This document shows, piece after piece, positions 25,533 through 34,671 of a stretch of 64,000 nucleotides of DNA (its first letter is position 1; each line of letters opens with the position of its first letter). A model generated the notes under the pieces. That model ran no database searches and was not told the DNA's origin. It saw only the letters and a program-made list of their open reading frames with translations. The position numbers were made by a program, and so were the translations under genes. The DNA comes from Sulfopaludibacter sp963835555 (lineage in GTDB: Bacteria; Acidobacteriota; Terriglobia; Bryobacterales; Bryobacteraceae), in NCBI GenBank assembly GCA_963835555.1, contig CAWIGC010000018.1, positions 1-64,000 on the forward strand, written 5' to 3'.

Positions 25533-27023
25533 CTACAGCTCTGCGATCCGGGCGTAAACAGGCTTCAATGCCGGATACAACGCCTGGTACACGGGGTAGC
25601 CCCTCTCATAGAATGCCGCGTCCCGGCTCTCGGGCGACACCGTTTCGGTTTCTCGAATGGCATGGCGGCACACTTCCGGTACGGAACCGTACACGCCCGT
25701 CCCGGCCAGCGCCAGCAGCGCCGCGCCGTAAGCCGACCCCTCCTGCGTTTCCAGCGTCACCACTTGTTTATTCAAAACGCCGGCCAGCAAGCCGCGCCAG
25801 AACGGGCTTTGCGCTCCGCCTCCGGAAGCGCGCACGCTCTTCACCGGCACTCCCAACGCTTCGATAATCTGCAGGCAATCCCGCTGGCTGTAAGAGACGC
25901 CTTCGACGATCGAACGAATCAGATCGGCCCGCTGGTGGCTGTTGGTCAGGCCGATCCACCCGCCGCGCGCCGTGGCGTCGAGGTGGGGCGTGCGTTCGCC
26001 CATCAGGTACGGCAGCCAGAACAGGCCCTGCGCTCCCGCGGGCGAGCATGCCGCCTCGTCCATCAGCGCATCGTAATTCGCGCCCGGGGCGAGTTGATTG
26101 CGGAACCATTGCAGGCTGAGCCCGGCGCCCTGCGTGACTCCCATCACGTGCCATTTTTCGGCTACCGCATGGCAGAATGTGTGGACCCGGCCGGCCGGAT
26201 CGTACGCCACATTCTCCATGTGGGCGAATACCACGCCGCTGGTGCCGAGCGTGCAGGAAACGATGCCCGGCTCCACGATTCCATTGCCCACCGCGCTGGC
26301 GGCCTGGTCGCCGCCGCCGCCCACTACCGGCGTTCCGGCCGCCAACCCCGTCAACGCCGCCACCTGCGGAGTAATCGCGCCGGTCACATCGCTCGATTCG
26401 TAGCAGGTGGGCAGGATATCGCGATCCAGATCCAGCGCTTCCATCATCTCGAACGACCAGCGCCGGTTCACCACGTCGAACACCGCCGTGCCGGAAGCGT
26501 CGGAAACCTCCGAGGCGAATTCCCCGGTCAGCATGAAGCGGACATAATCCTTGGGCAACAGCATCTTCCTCACGCGATCGAAATTGTCAGGCTCGTTATC
26601 GCGCACCCACAACAATTTGGGCAGGGTGAAGCCGGTCAGAACCGGGTTCGCGATATATCGCAGGATGTTCTCGCGGCCTACCCGCTGGTTGACCCCATCC
26701 ACCTGCTTCTGGGACCGCTGGTCGCACCAGATCAGGGAGGGGCGGATTACCTGGTGCGCCCCGTCCAGAATTACCAGCCCGTGCATCTGGCCGGAAAGGC
26801 CTATGCCTTTGACCTGGCTACCGTGAATGGCGGCCCTGGCCAGGACTCCGCGGATGGCCTGCACGGCCGCGTCCCACCAGTTTTCGGGACGCTGTTCAGC
26901 CCATAACGGGCGCTCCATCCGCATGTCCTCGTGCGCCGCCGTACACGTCGCGCGGACGCCGCCGTGCTCATCTACCAGAAGCGCGCGCGAGCTCCCGGTC
27001 CCGATATCGATGCCCAGCCACAT
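25533..27023 (-). CDS. xylB: xylulokinase (FGGY family)
   Basis: 496 residues, the usual length. The N-terminal ATPase motif is GIDIGTGSSRALL; the substrate region includes GLSGQMHGLVILD and SLIWCDQRS, the xylulokinase signature with the catalytic Asp. FGGY signatures occur in the second domain: GGGGDQAASAVGNGI and ASGGGAQSPFWRGLLAGVL. The enzyme phosphorylates D-xylulose to xylulose 5-phosphate for the pentose phosphate pathway. The gene is followed by DUF2905 and is divergent from the atypical ROK gene (61-bp gap). No xylose isomerase or transporter is next to it, so a related ketose is also possible. Confidence 0.85.
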   Translation of the reverse strand: MWLGIDIGTGSSRALLVDEHGGVRATCTAAHEDMRMERPLWAEQRPENWWDAAVQAIRGVLARAAIHGSQVKGIGLSGQMHGLVILDGAHQVIRPSLIWCDQRSQKQVDGVNQRVGRENILRYIANPVLTGFTLPKLLWVRDNEPDNFDRVRKMLLPKDYVRFMLTGEFASEVSDASGTAVFDVVNRRWSFEMMEALDLDRDILPTCYESSDVTGAITPQVAALTGLAAGTPVVGGGGDQAASAVGNGIVEPGIVSCTLGTSGVVFAHMENVAYDPAGRVHTFCHAVAEKWHVMGVTQGAGLSLQWFRNQLAPGANYDALMDEAACSPAGAQGLFWLPYLMGERTPHLDATARGGWIGLTNSHQRADLIRSIVEGVSYSQRDCLQIIEALGVPVKSVRASGGGAQSPFWRGLLAGVLNKQVVTLETQEGSAYGAALLALAGTGVYGSVPEVCRHAIRETETVSPESRDAAFYERGYPVYQALYPALKPVYARIAEL

Positions 27024-27084
27024 AGATCAACTAGCATACCCCGCGGCGTGCCGGGGAACACACTCTGTCCCCCGGGCGCGCAAC

Positions 27085-28512
27085 ATGATAAAACCGAATT
27101 TGTCATTCCTAACGATCGCGCCCAAATTTCGTCCGGTCCTGGACCCCGGCTTCGTCGCCGCCTCGCTCTGGAATCGCGCCTTCCGCTCGCTGGTGCAGAC
27201 TGGCCGCGGCGAACCTCTGGCCCTCGCGCTGGAGCGTAGCGACGGCTCGATCTCGGTATTCCGCACGGCCGTCCTGCCGCACGAAGGCGCCAACGTGGCG
27301 CTCAATCACCGCTACGTGGAGCGCCTCCTGAAGTTCCTGCTGTGGCAGAAGGGCGCCTGGCGTGTCACCATCGGCGGCGACCGGCGCATTGCCGAATACC
27401 TGCGCGGCGTCTACGCGCCTGGCGGAGCACGCGCGTTCGATCACGATTTCATGGGCGCGCGGGTCTACGGACGCCCCATGACCATCGAGAGCACCGCCTT
27501 CGACGCCGTCCCGGTGGAACAGGAAAGCGCCGCGCCCCTGGGCCGCCATCTGGAAGGCTGCCGCATCGGTTTCGACCTGGGCGCCAGCGACCGCAAGTGC
27601 GCCGCCGTGATCGACGGCCACGTAGTATTCAGCGACGAGGTGCCGTGGAACCCCAGTGCGCAGTCCGACCCGCAATACCACTTCGATGGCATCAACGATT
27701 CGTTGCGCCGCGCCGCCATCAAGCTGCCGCGTGTGGAGGCCATTGGCGGCAGCGCCGCCGGCGTTTACGTGAACAATGAGGTCCGTGTCGGTTCGCTCTA
27801 TCGCGGGGTGCCGCGGGACCTGTTCGAAACGCGCGTGCGGCGCCTGTTCTTCGATCTGCGCGCGGCGTGGGGCGATGTTCCCTTCGACGTGGTGAACGAT
27901 GGCGAGGTGACGGCGCTGGCCGGCTCCATGGCCTTGAACGATGGCGCCGTGCTGGGCGTCGCCATGGGCAGCAGTCTGGCCGCCGGGTACGTCACACCGC
28001 AAGGCGCTATCACCGGTTGGTTGAACGAACTGGCTTTCGTGCCGGTGGATTATCGCGACGATGCGCCCGCCGACGAATGGTCGGGCGACCCGGGCGTGGG
28101 CGCGCAATACTTCTCGCAACAGGCCGTGGGCCGCTTGCTGGCGCCGGCCGGGATCGAACTTCCGCAGGACATGCCGCTGCCGGTAAAGTTGGAGGCGGTG
28201 CAGAAGCTGGTCGCCTCCGGCGATGAGCGCGCCCGGCGCATTTACCAGACCATCGGCGTCTTCTTCGGGTACAACATCGCGCACTACACGGACTTCTACG
28301 AGGTGCGCAATCTGCTGGTATTGGGCCGAGTGCTCACCGGCGAAGGCGGCGACCTGATTCTTTCCGTGGCGCGCCAGGTGCTGCAAGAGGAGTTTCCGGA
28401 AGTGGCCGAACGAATTCGTTTTCACATTCCAGATGAGAAGGAAAAGCGGCACGGGCAGGCCATTGCGGCCGCCAGTCTGCCGTCAATTCCGGTTCAGGAG
28501 AAAAAACAATGA
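27085..28512 (+). CDS. atypical ROK-like sugar kinase with N-terminal extension
   Basis: 475 residues. About 185 residues of unassigned N-terminal sequence precede a ROK-like domain. That domain keeps the phosphate loop (GCRIGFDLGASDRKCAAVI) and the catalytic-region NDGEVTALAG (ROK consensus NDANAAALGE). It lacks the usual GELGH and the zinc cluster CxCGxxGCxE; the corresponding region reads GWLNELAFVPVDY. Its ATG at 27085 is 61 bp from divergent xylB. The stop overlaps the PIG-L deacetylase start by 4 nt, so the two products are likely made together. The role may be a sugar kinase or regulator acting on an acetylated sugar; this is inference. Confidence 0.65.
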   Translation: MIKPNLSFLTIAPKFRPVLDPGFVAASLWNRAFRSLVQTGRGEPLALALERSDGSISVFRTAVLPHEGANVALNHRYVERLLKFLLWQKGAWRVTIGGDRRIAEYLRGVYAPGGARAFDHDFMGARVYGRPMTIESTAFDAVPVEQESAAPLGRHLEGCRIGFDLGASDRKCAAVIDGHVVFSDEVPWNPSAQSDPQYHFDGINDSLRRAAIKLPRVEAIGGSAAGVYVNNEVRVGSLYRGVPRDLFETRVRRLFFDLRAAWGDVPFDVVNDGEVTALAGSMALNDGAVLGVAMGSSLAAGYVTPQGAITGWLNELAFVPVDYRDDAPADEWSGDPGVGAQYFSQQAVGRLLAPAGIELPQDMPLPVKLEAVQKLVASGDERARRIYQTIGVFFGYNIAHYTDFYEVRNLLVLGRVLTGEGGDLILSVARQVLQEEFPEVAERIRFHIPDEKEKRHGQAIAAASLPSIPVQEKKQ

Positions 28513-29352
28513 GGTTTCATAATTCCACCGCGGACTTCTACGTTCCGGACGGCGCGGAAGAATCGGCCGCCCTTTCCCGCACCACGCACCTGTGCATCTC
28601 GGCGCATCAGGACGATATCGAAATCATGGCGTATCACGGCGTGGCCGAATGCTTTGGGCGGAAGGACAAGTGGTTCACCGGCGTGGTGGTGACCAACGGC
28701 GCCGGCAGCCCGCGCAGCGGCATCTACGGCGACTACACCGACGAGGAGATGCAGAAAGTCCGGCTGATCGAGCAGCGCAAGGCCGCCTACGTGGGAGACT
28801 ACGCCTGCCAGATTCAGCTCAGTTTCACCAGTTCGCAGGTAAAGAGTCCCACCGAAACCGCGGTCGTGGAAGACCTGAAGCAGATTCTGCGCGCGGCTCA
28901 GCCCGAGTATGTCTACCTGCACAACCTGGCGGACAAACACGACACGCACATCGGAACCGCTTTGCGTGCGCTGGCGGCTCTGCGCGCGATGGAGCACAAG
29001 CCGAAGAAAGTGTACGGCTGCGAGGTATGGCGCGATCTGGACTGGCTGGGCGACGGCGAAAAACAGATCCTGGCCTCCTCGGCCCGTCCCAACATCGCCG
29101 CCGCCCTGGTGGGTGTTTTCGATTCGCAGGTAAGTGGAGGCAAGCGCTACGACCTGGCGACCGCCGGCCGCCGCCTGGCCCACGCGACCTATTTCGCTTC
29201 GCACGGCACCGATGAGGAGACCGCCATCAACTTCGCCATGGATTTGACGCCGCTGGTGCTGGACGCGAGCCTGTCGATACGCGCAGTATACGCTGGATGC
29301 AATCGACCGCTTCCGGACCGATGTGGAGAAGCGGGTGAAGGCATTTCAGTAG
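28509..29352 (+). CDS. PIG-L family deacetylase, frameshift near the end
   Basis: The family zinc motif HPDDE appears as SAHQDDIEIMA (residues 32-42), and the second zinc region as YLHNLADKHDTHI. The family deacetylates GlcNAc-type sugars (GlcNAc-PI, MshB, BshB, LmbE). The frame is continuous to about 29275. A frameshift there gives a misread tail; in the other frame the proper end YTLDAIDRFRTDVEKRVKAF runs to TAG at 29350-29352. It is coupled to the upstream ROK-like gene by ATGA overlap. Together with two ROK proteins this suggests handling of an N-acetylated or otherwise substituted sugar. Confidence 0.78.
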
Positions 29353-29368
29353 CCCGCGGCGATACGAA

Positions 29369-30289
29369 CTACTTCTCCCAGGGCAGGTACGCCGCGCCGT
29401 ACAATCCCGCTTCGCCGCCTAATGTCGCCTTTTCGATCTTCGTATCGGTGGCGCGGAAGGTGTAGCTGCGCTGCTTCACTACTTCCATCATGCGCGGCGC
29501 GAAGAACTCCCACGCCGGCAGCGGACCGCCGCTGAGCAGGTACAGCGGAAAGTTAAAGGTATTGACCAGGGTCGCCAGAGCGATACCGAGCGCTTCGCCC
29601 ATGGCGGCCCAAATGGCACGGGCTTTTTCGCCGGGTTCGTCCTGCCGCATGGCGATATCGTGAACGTCCTTTGCCGTCAGATTTTCACCCAGGTGCAGCA
29701 TGTGAGCCATGGCAATGACGGCGGTCGCCGAGGCATGCTTCTCCAGGCATCCGCGGTTGCCGCATCCGCAGGGGTTGCCGCTGGGGACCACCGTAGTGTG
29801 TCCCAATTCTCCCGCCATGCCCACGAAGCCGCGTATGATTTTGCCGCCGTAGATGATTCCGCCGCCGATGCCGGTGCCCAGCGTGAGCAGCACCAGGTCG
29901 TCGTAATCGCGCCCCGCGCCGATCCACTTTTCGCCTAGAGCCGCGGCGTTCGCATCATTCTCCAGAATCACCTTGGCGCCCAGCCGCTTCTCCATCTCGT
30001 CGCGCACCGGGTAGTTCTCAAAGTAGGGCAGATTGTTGGAGTTAGTGATGTAACCATCCTTGATACGGATGAAGCCGGGCACCCCCGCGCCGATTCCAGC
30101 GAGCCCCGCCGCGCCGTGCTTCTCGCGTAATTTCTCGATGGCCGCCACCATGTCCCCCAGCACCGCATCGCGTCCCTCGACAAAGTTGGTGGCGCCGGCA
30201 ATCTTGTCGAGCATTTTACCGTTGGAATCAATTGCTGCCGCGCGGAGATTGGTTCCGCCCAGGTCCAGACCGATCGAGTATTGCATCAT
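29369..30289 (-). CDS. ROK family sugar kinase (glucokinase-like)
   Basis: 306 residues, canonical ROK. The phosphate loop is GLDLGGTNLRAAAID, the catalytic region ENDANAAALGEKW, and the second phosphate motif TLGTGIGGGIIYGGK. GELGHTTVVPSG precedes the zinc cluster CGCGNRGCLEKHAS. Such proteins are ATP-dependent glucokinases or N-acetylhexosamine kinases. There is no N-terminal helix-turn-helix, so it is an enzyme and not a ROK repressor. The gene converges on the PIG-L deacetylase gene with 16 bp between stops. ATG ATG at 30284-30289 gives two equivalent starts. Confidence 0.88.
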   Translation of the reverse strand: MMQYSIGLDLGGTNLRAAAIDSNGKMLDKIAGATNFVEGRDAVLGDMVAAIEKLREKHGAAGLAGIGAGVPGFIRIKDGYITNSNNLPYFENYPVRDEMEKRLGAKVILENDANAAALGEKWIGAGRDYDDLVLLTLGTGIGGGIIYGGKIIRGFVGMAGELGHTTVVPSGNPCGCGNRGCLEKHASATAVIAMAHMLHLGENLTAKDVHDIAMRQDEPGEKARAIWAAMGEALGIALATLVNTFNFPLYLLSGGPLPAWEFFAPRMMEVVKQRSYTFRATDTKIEKATLGGEAGLYGAAYLPWEK

Positions 30290-30476
30290 GCAACCGGAAG
30301 AATAACACGGCCGGGAAGTCCGCTGTTTGGCAGCAACCGCCTTTGTCTGCTAACGCTTGCATAAGTTTTGCAGATGGCCCCAATGGAAAGATTTTTAATT
30401 CACACTGGCGCGACGTGTGCTACAACATGAAACAACAGAGTCCGGTTGGTACGTCTATATAACCAGGAGGCTCGCG

Positions 30477-31076
30477 ATGGGGGACACAATGTATATTGAC
30501 ATCCCGGGAAGTAAGACCCATGAACTCCCTCCGCTGCTGGTTCACGGCAGCGAACACAACTCCGGCCAGGAACAATCCGAACTGTCATCGGTGATGCTGG
30601 AAGCCGAGGACATGCTGGGTGTGTCCGACGCCGCACCAGAGGTTCTGGAGCAGCGCAAATTCGAACTGGCGCTCAAGCTGACAGAGCAATATCGCGGTCT
30701 GCTCTCCCACTGGCTGTGGGGCGATTCGGTACTGGAATGGATCCGGCAGTGCGAGATCACTTTCGAATGCGAAGACACCCTGCGCAAACTGCTGCATCCG
30801 GATGTGTGGCCCCATGCCAGCCGCGCCAGCTTTGTGGCGCTGCTGATGGAGAAACATGTGCAGACGCACGGAGTAGCGCTGGAAAAGGCCGTGGGATTAA
30901 GACTGATGTTCAGGGAACCATCGCCCATCCGTTACTTTTCAAACCAATTTCTCTTTTACTTGTATTCCATCGTAGCGGACACCGCCTATCAATCGTGGTC
31001 GCAATTGGTCCCGGAATCATCTGCGCTGCTGCCTCCGGAGCGCTTTCATTTCGATGTGTTGGATACTGGCCGTTGA
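30477..31076 (+). CDS. conserved-looking soluble protein of unknown function
   Basis: 199 residues, no signal peptide or membrane helix. The start ATG is preceded by CCAGGAGG at the right distance; an upstream ATG at 30417 lacks such a site. The sequence is acidic at the N-terminus and contains several Trp-rich helices (YRGLLSHWLWGDSVLEWIRQ, HPDVWPHASRASFVALLME). I do not recognise the family. The stop overlaps a possible TTG start of the next gene. Confidence 0.6.
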   Translation: MGDTMYIDIPGSKTHELPPLLVHGSEHNSGQEQSELSSVMLEAEDMLGVSDAAPEVLEQRKFELALKLTEQYRGLLSHWLWGDSVLEWIRQCEITFECEDTLRKLLHPDVWPHASRASFVALLMEKHVQTHGVALEKAVGLRLMFREPSPIRYFSNQFLFYLYSIVADTAYQSWSQLVPESSALLPPERFHFDVLDTGR

Positions 31077-33014
31077 GGCGCTCCTGCCTGCTGTGCCGGA
31101 TCATGACCGGTGTTGCTGCACTCGCGGCCTGCGCGTTGCCGCCAATGCTGCCGGCAGCGACCCTGGTCCTCAGCGCAGACGGCATCACTGTTTATGACGC
31201 CACGAACAACATCACCTGGCTCGCCGATTTCAATTTGCCGGCGAGCAACCGGTTCGGTCTTCCGGTGTGCAGCGGCTCGGCGATCGACACGAAGATGTGC
31301 GTCAATGCGAGCGGATCGATGAGCTACCAGGCTGCCGCCGCTTGGGTTGCGGCCATGAACGCCGCCAACTATCTGGGGCATAACAACTGGCAGGTTCCGG
31401 CCACGCCGGCGACCGATAACACTGGCTGCACGTTCACGGGGCCAAATGGCAATTCGTTTGGTTTCAATTGCTCGGCCGGCGCTCTGGGTTCGGTGTACTA
31501 CAACACGTTGGGTCTGAAGGCGCCTGGTACCGCTGTTCCCATCCCCAACTACACGATCGGCCCGTTTAGCAATTTCCAGCCCTATTACTATTGGTCGCAG
31601 ACGGGACCAGTGGAATCGGCTACGCCACGTTTTCTTTCAACACCGGCTTTCAGGACTCCAATACTTCGCCCAATTACATGTATGTTCTGCCGATGATCAA
31701 GGGTAAAATACCGGGAACTCCGGCCGCCAACGGAACCGGCCTCGTCGTCAACCCTGGCGGCCTGACGGTATATGACCCTCTGACCAACCTCACCTGGCTG
31801 GCGGATGCGAATCTGGCCGCTACCAACACATTCGGCATCGCCGCTTGCACGGCACCGGGCACCCCAAAACCATGCGTCGGCAAGGACGGCGCGATGGACT
31901 GGAATTCAGCCGCACAATTCATCATGAACATGAACAGCGGTGCCGGCTACCTGGGTCAAACCAACTGGCAACTGCCGCCGGTCGATCCGAGTTGCCCCAA
32001 CTACGGCTGCGACGGCGCCCTCAATCCGATGGGTAGTCTGTTTTACGACCAACTGGGTTTCAGCCAAGGCACGCCGGTGGTGGCCACGCCGCACGTGACT
32101 GCCGGCCCATTCCAAAACATCCAACCCTATATCTATTGGAGTTGTCTGGGCACAACGATGCAAGCCCCTTGCCAGAGCGGCGGCGCAGCTCCCGGTTTCC
32201 AGTTTAGCTTTTCGTTTGGGAATGGCTTCCTGGGTACCGATGTGTTGGCGGACGATTATTACGTCACCGCCTATTTTGCCGGTGCACGCACCTCGACCAC
32301 AGGTCCGGAGATCGCCGAGGTCGCCAATGCCGAGGGCGAAAGTCCGGCTATTGCGCCCAACACGTGGGTAGAAATCAAGGGCGTGAATCTCGCACCCACG
32401 ACTCGCGCATCTGGAAGACGTCGGATTTCGTGAATAACCAACTTCCGACGGAACTTGCCGGCGTAAGCGTCATGGTGGGAGGCAAGCCCGCCTATGTTTA
32501 TTACATCAGCCCGACGCAGATCAATGCCCTCACACCGCCCGATGCGATGAGTGGAGCTGTAGACGTTGCGGTCACCAACAACAGCGCGACCAGTGCCGGC
32601 TTCACGGCTCAGGCGGAGGCCACATCCCCGTCGTTTTTTGTGTTCAACGGAGGACCCTATGTGGCGGCAACCCACTCCAATGGAACCTACATCGGACCTG
32701 CGAGACTGTATCCCGGTGCGACCACTCCGGCCAAGCCGGGCGAGACCGTCGTCCTGTATGCAAATGGTTTCGGAACAACGTCGGTGCCGGTGGTGAGCGG
32801 ATCTGAGACACAAGCGGGAACGCTGTCGCCTCTGCCCGTGATAAAAATCGGCGGAGTGGCCGCGCAGGTGGTATTTGCGGGCCTGGTTGCGCCAGGCGAG
32901 TTTCAGTTCAACGTTGTCGTGCCGTCCGGCCTCGCAAGCGGCGACCAATCGGTCACTGCCACCTATAGCGGCCATGCCACGCAAGCCGGGACGTTAATCA
33001 CCATCCAGAATTGA
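31073..33014 (+). CDS. secreted protein: two DUF1566-like repeats plus Solibacter C-terminal domain, two frameshifts
   Basis: A signal peptide is followed by two homologous units. The first contains GITVYDATNNITWLADFNLP and LGHNNWQVPAT; the second LTVYDPLTNLTWLADANLAA and LGQTNWQLPPV. This is the DUF1566 (Lcl C-terminal-like) pattern. The last about 220 residues (NTWVEIKGVNLAP, YYISPTQINALTPPD, GETVVLYANGFGTT, GEFQFNVVVPSGLASGDQSV) match the TIGR03437 domain found mainly in Solibacter-type Acidobacteria. Frame changes near 31600 and 32395 join the three parts. The start is uncertain: TTG 31073 gives a basic signal-peptide N-region, ATG 31103 does not. Role unknown; exported adhesin or surface protein is a guess. 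Confidence 0.65.
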
Positions 33015-33034
33015 GATCTCCGCACAGGTCAGAT

Positions 33035-33055
33035 ACCGGAATTCCAAGGTCCGGT
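33035..33055. terminator. hairpin between convergent genes
   Basis: accgga and tccggt flank a 9-nt loop, and the stem is followed by ttcattt on the plus strand. It lies in the 42-bp gap between the secreted DUF1566 gene and ompH, so it could terminate both. Confidence 0.4.
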
Positions 33056-33056
33056 T

Positions 33057-33599
33057 TCATTTCGAGGTTTTGGATTTGACCGACTGATCGCTCTTTTCGT
33101 ACTCCGCAATCACTTCCCGAGTGATGTCGGTGGCGTTCGGATAGAGTTTGGGAACCTCGGAATCGCTGATGTCAAAGACCATGGCGTAGCCCTTCGACCT
33201 GGCGTACTGCGCAATGCAAGCGATCATCTTCGGTCCCAGATTCTGCAGCACCTTCTTCTGGGCGAGGCGCAGGTCGCCGTCGGCATTCTGGGTAGCGATA
33301 TTGAAGAGCAGCGTCTTGTGATCGATGTCGAGCCCCAGCTTCTCCTTCGCGTCGGCGGTCATCCCGCCCGCATCCATCTTCGCCTGTAACGCGGCGATCT
33401 CCTTTTCCTGCGCATCCAGCCTGGCTTTCCGGGGACTGAACTCGTCGTCCAGTTGCTTTTCGGCGTTCTTGCCGTCCGTGGTGCCGGTCACGGCATCCTG
33501 CATGTTGACCAGGGCGATTTTAGGATTGGGAGCCGCCGTTTGAGCGAAAGCCAGTCCGGCTAACGCCCAGGCGCATACGAACAGTTGGTGCAATTTCAC
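33057..33599 (-). CDS. OmpH/Skp family periplasmic chaperone-like protein
   Basis: 180 residues with a signal peptide (LAGLAFAQTA). The mature part has the OmpH/Skp layout: a short strand (KIALVNMQDAV), a long charged coiled-coil (FSPRKARLDAQEKEIAALQA), and a C-terminal return (GYAMVFDISDSEVPKLYPN, then DITREVIAEYEK). Skp-type chaperones carry unfolded outer-membrane proteins across the periplasm. The gene is alone here, not next to bamA as in many genomes, so it may be a secondary copy. Confidence 0.78.
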   Translation of the reverse strand: MKLHQLFVCAWALAGLAFAQTAAPNPKIALVNMQDAVTGTTDGKNAEKQLDDEFSPRKARLDAQEKEIAALQAKMDAGGMTADAKEKLGLDIDHKTLLFNIATQNADGDLRLAQKKVLQNLGPKMIACIAQYARSKGYAMVFDISDSEVPKLYPNATDITREVIAEYEKSDQSVKSKTSK

Positions 33600-33674
33600 A
33601 AAACAATTCCTGTTCGTAAGTTAGCATGGCCGCCTCTGTATCCGTGGAAAGACAGTGTGCGGCAAGCGGCACGT

Positions 33675-33680
33675 TATAAT
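33675..33680 (+). promoter_or_regulatory. TATAAT 7 nt before a start codon
   Basis: A perfect -10 box lies 7 bases upstream of the ATG at 33688, with no ribosome binding site between. Transcription would begin at or next to the ATG, giving a leaderless message. Confidence 0.5.
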
Positions 33681-33687
33681 CGGACTC

Positions 33688-34623
33688 ATGAGTCGTTTCA
33701 CCCGCCGCGAAGCGCTGGCCGCTTCTGCCCTGGCGCTGTTTTCCCGGCGTTTGGGAGCGCTGCCCCTGGCCGATATCCAACTCGGCATCACTTCCGATGA
33801 AATCGATGAGGATGTGGAGTCCGCCGCGAACTTCCTGTCCGATCACCATTTGAAATGGGCCGAGGTCCGCAACATCTGGGGCAAGTACAACACCGAGCAG
33901 CCCATCGCCCGGGTGCGCGAAGCGCGTTCGATTTTCGACGCGCATGGCGTCAAGGTGTCGATCGAGGGTACCGGTTTCTTCAAGGTGCCGCTGCCTCCGG
34001 ACACGCCCGAAGGGCAGAAGAAGCTGGATGAGCAGTGGGCGCTGCTCGAACGGAGCATGGAGCGCGCCAAGGCTTTCGGCACCGACAAACTGCGCGTCTT
34101 TTCTTTCATGCTGGCGCGCGGCGAAACGCCCAACGACAGAAGCTCCGCGCGCATCGATGAGTTGCTGCGTGACGCGGCGCGACGCGCCAAGCCGGGCGGA
34201 TTCCGGTTGGCGATCGAGAACATTGGAGGCGGCCACGTGGCCACCGGCGAGCAGGCAAGCGAACTGCTGAAGCGCGTCAAAGAAGACAACGTGGGCATCA
34301 CCTGGGATCCCAACAATGCCGGACAATCGGGCGAGAAGTCATTCCCCGACGGGTATCGCAAACTCGATCCCGCCCGCATCTTCCACGTGCATCTGCGCGA
34401 CTACCTCCACCAACCGGACGGCAAAGTGGTATGGGCCGCCGTGGGCGCCGGCGAATTCGATAATGTGGGCCAGATCCGCGCGCTCCGCAAGGACGGCTAC
34501 AACGGAACCATCACGCTGGAAACGCACTGGCGCGACCCCAAATACAAGGGCGACCCGCACGTGGCCCGCTACTCCACCGAGACTTCACTAAAAGGCATGC
34601 TGCAGGTCATCGCGAAAGTCTAG
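33688..34623 (+). CDS. sugar phosphate isomerase/epimerase-like TIM-barrel protein, Tat-exported
   Basis: 311 residues. The N-terminus MSRFTRREALAASALALF is a twin-arginine-type signal. The body is an AP-endonuclease-2-like (xylose-isomerase-like) TIM barrel, with typical metal-ligand segments LAIENIGGGH, VGITWDPNNAGQSG, RIFHVHLRDY and GTITLETHW. Such proteins isomerise or epimerise sugars or inositol derivatives, with divalent metal. The start ATG lies 7 nt after a TATAAT box. Export fits the surrounding run of secreted proteins. Confidence 0.8.
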   Translation: MSRFTRREALAASALALFSRRLGALPLADIQLGITSDEIDEDVESAANFLSDHHLKWAEVRNIWGKYNTEQPIARVREARSIFDAHGVKVSIEGTGFFKVPLPPDTPEGQKKLDEQWALLERSMERAKAFGTDKLRVFSFMLARGETPNDRSSARIDELLRDAARRAKPGGFRLAIENIGGGHVATGEQASELLKRVKEDNVGITWDPNNAGQSGEKSFPDGYRKLDPARIFHVHLRDYLHQPDGKVVWAAVGAGEFDNVGQIRALRKDGYNGTITLETHWRDPKYKGDPHVARYSTETSLKGMLQVIAKV

Positions 34624-34671
34624 CAGTCTACGGACGAATCCGCCGGGACTTATATGTGACACAATACAGGA

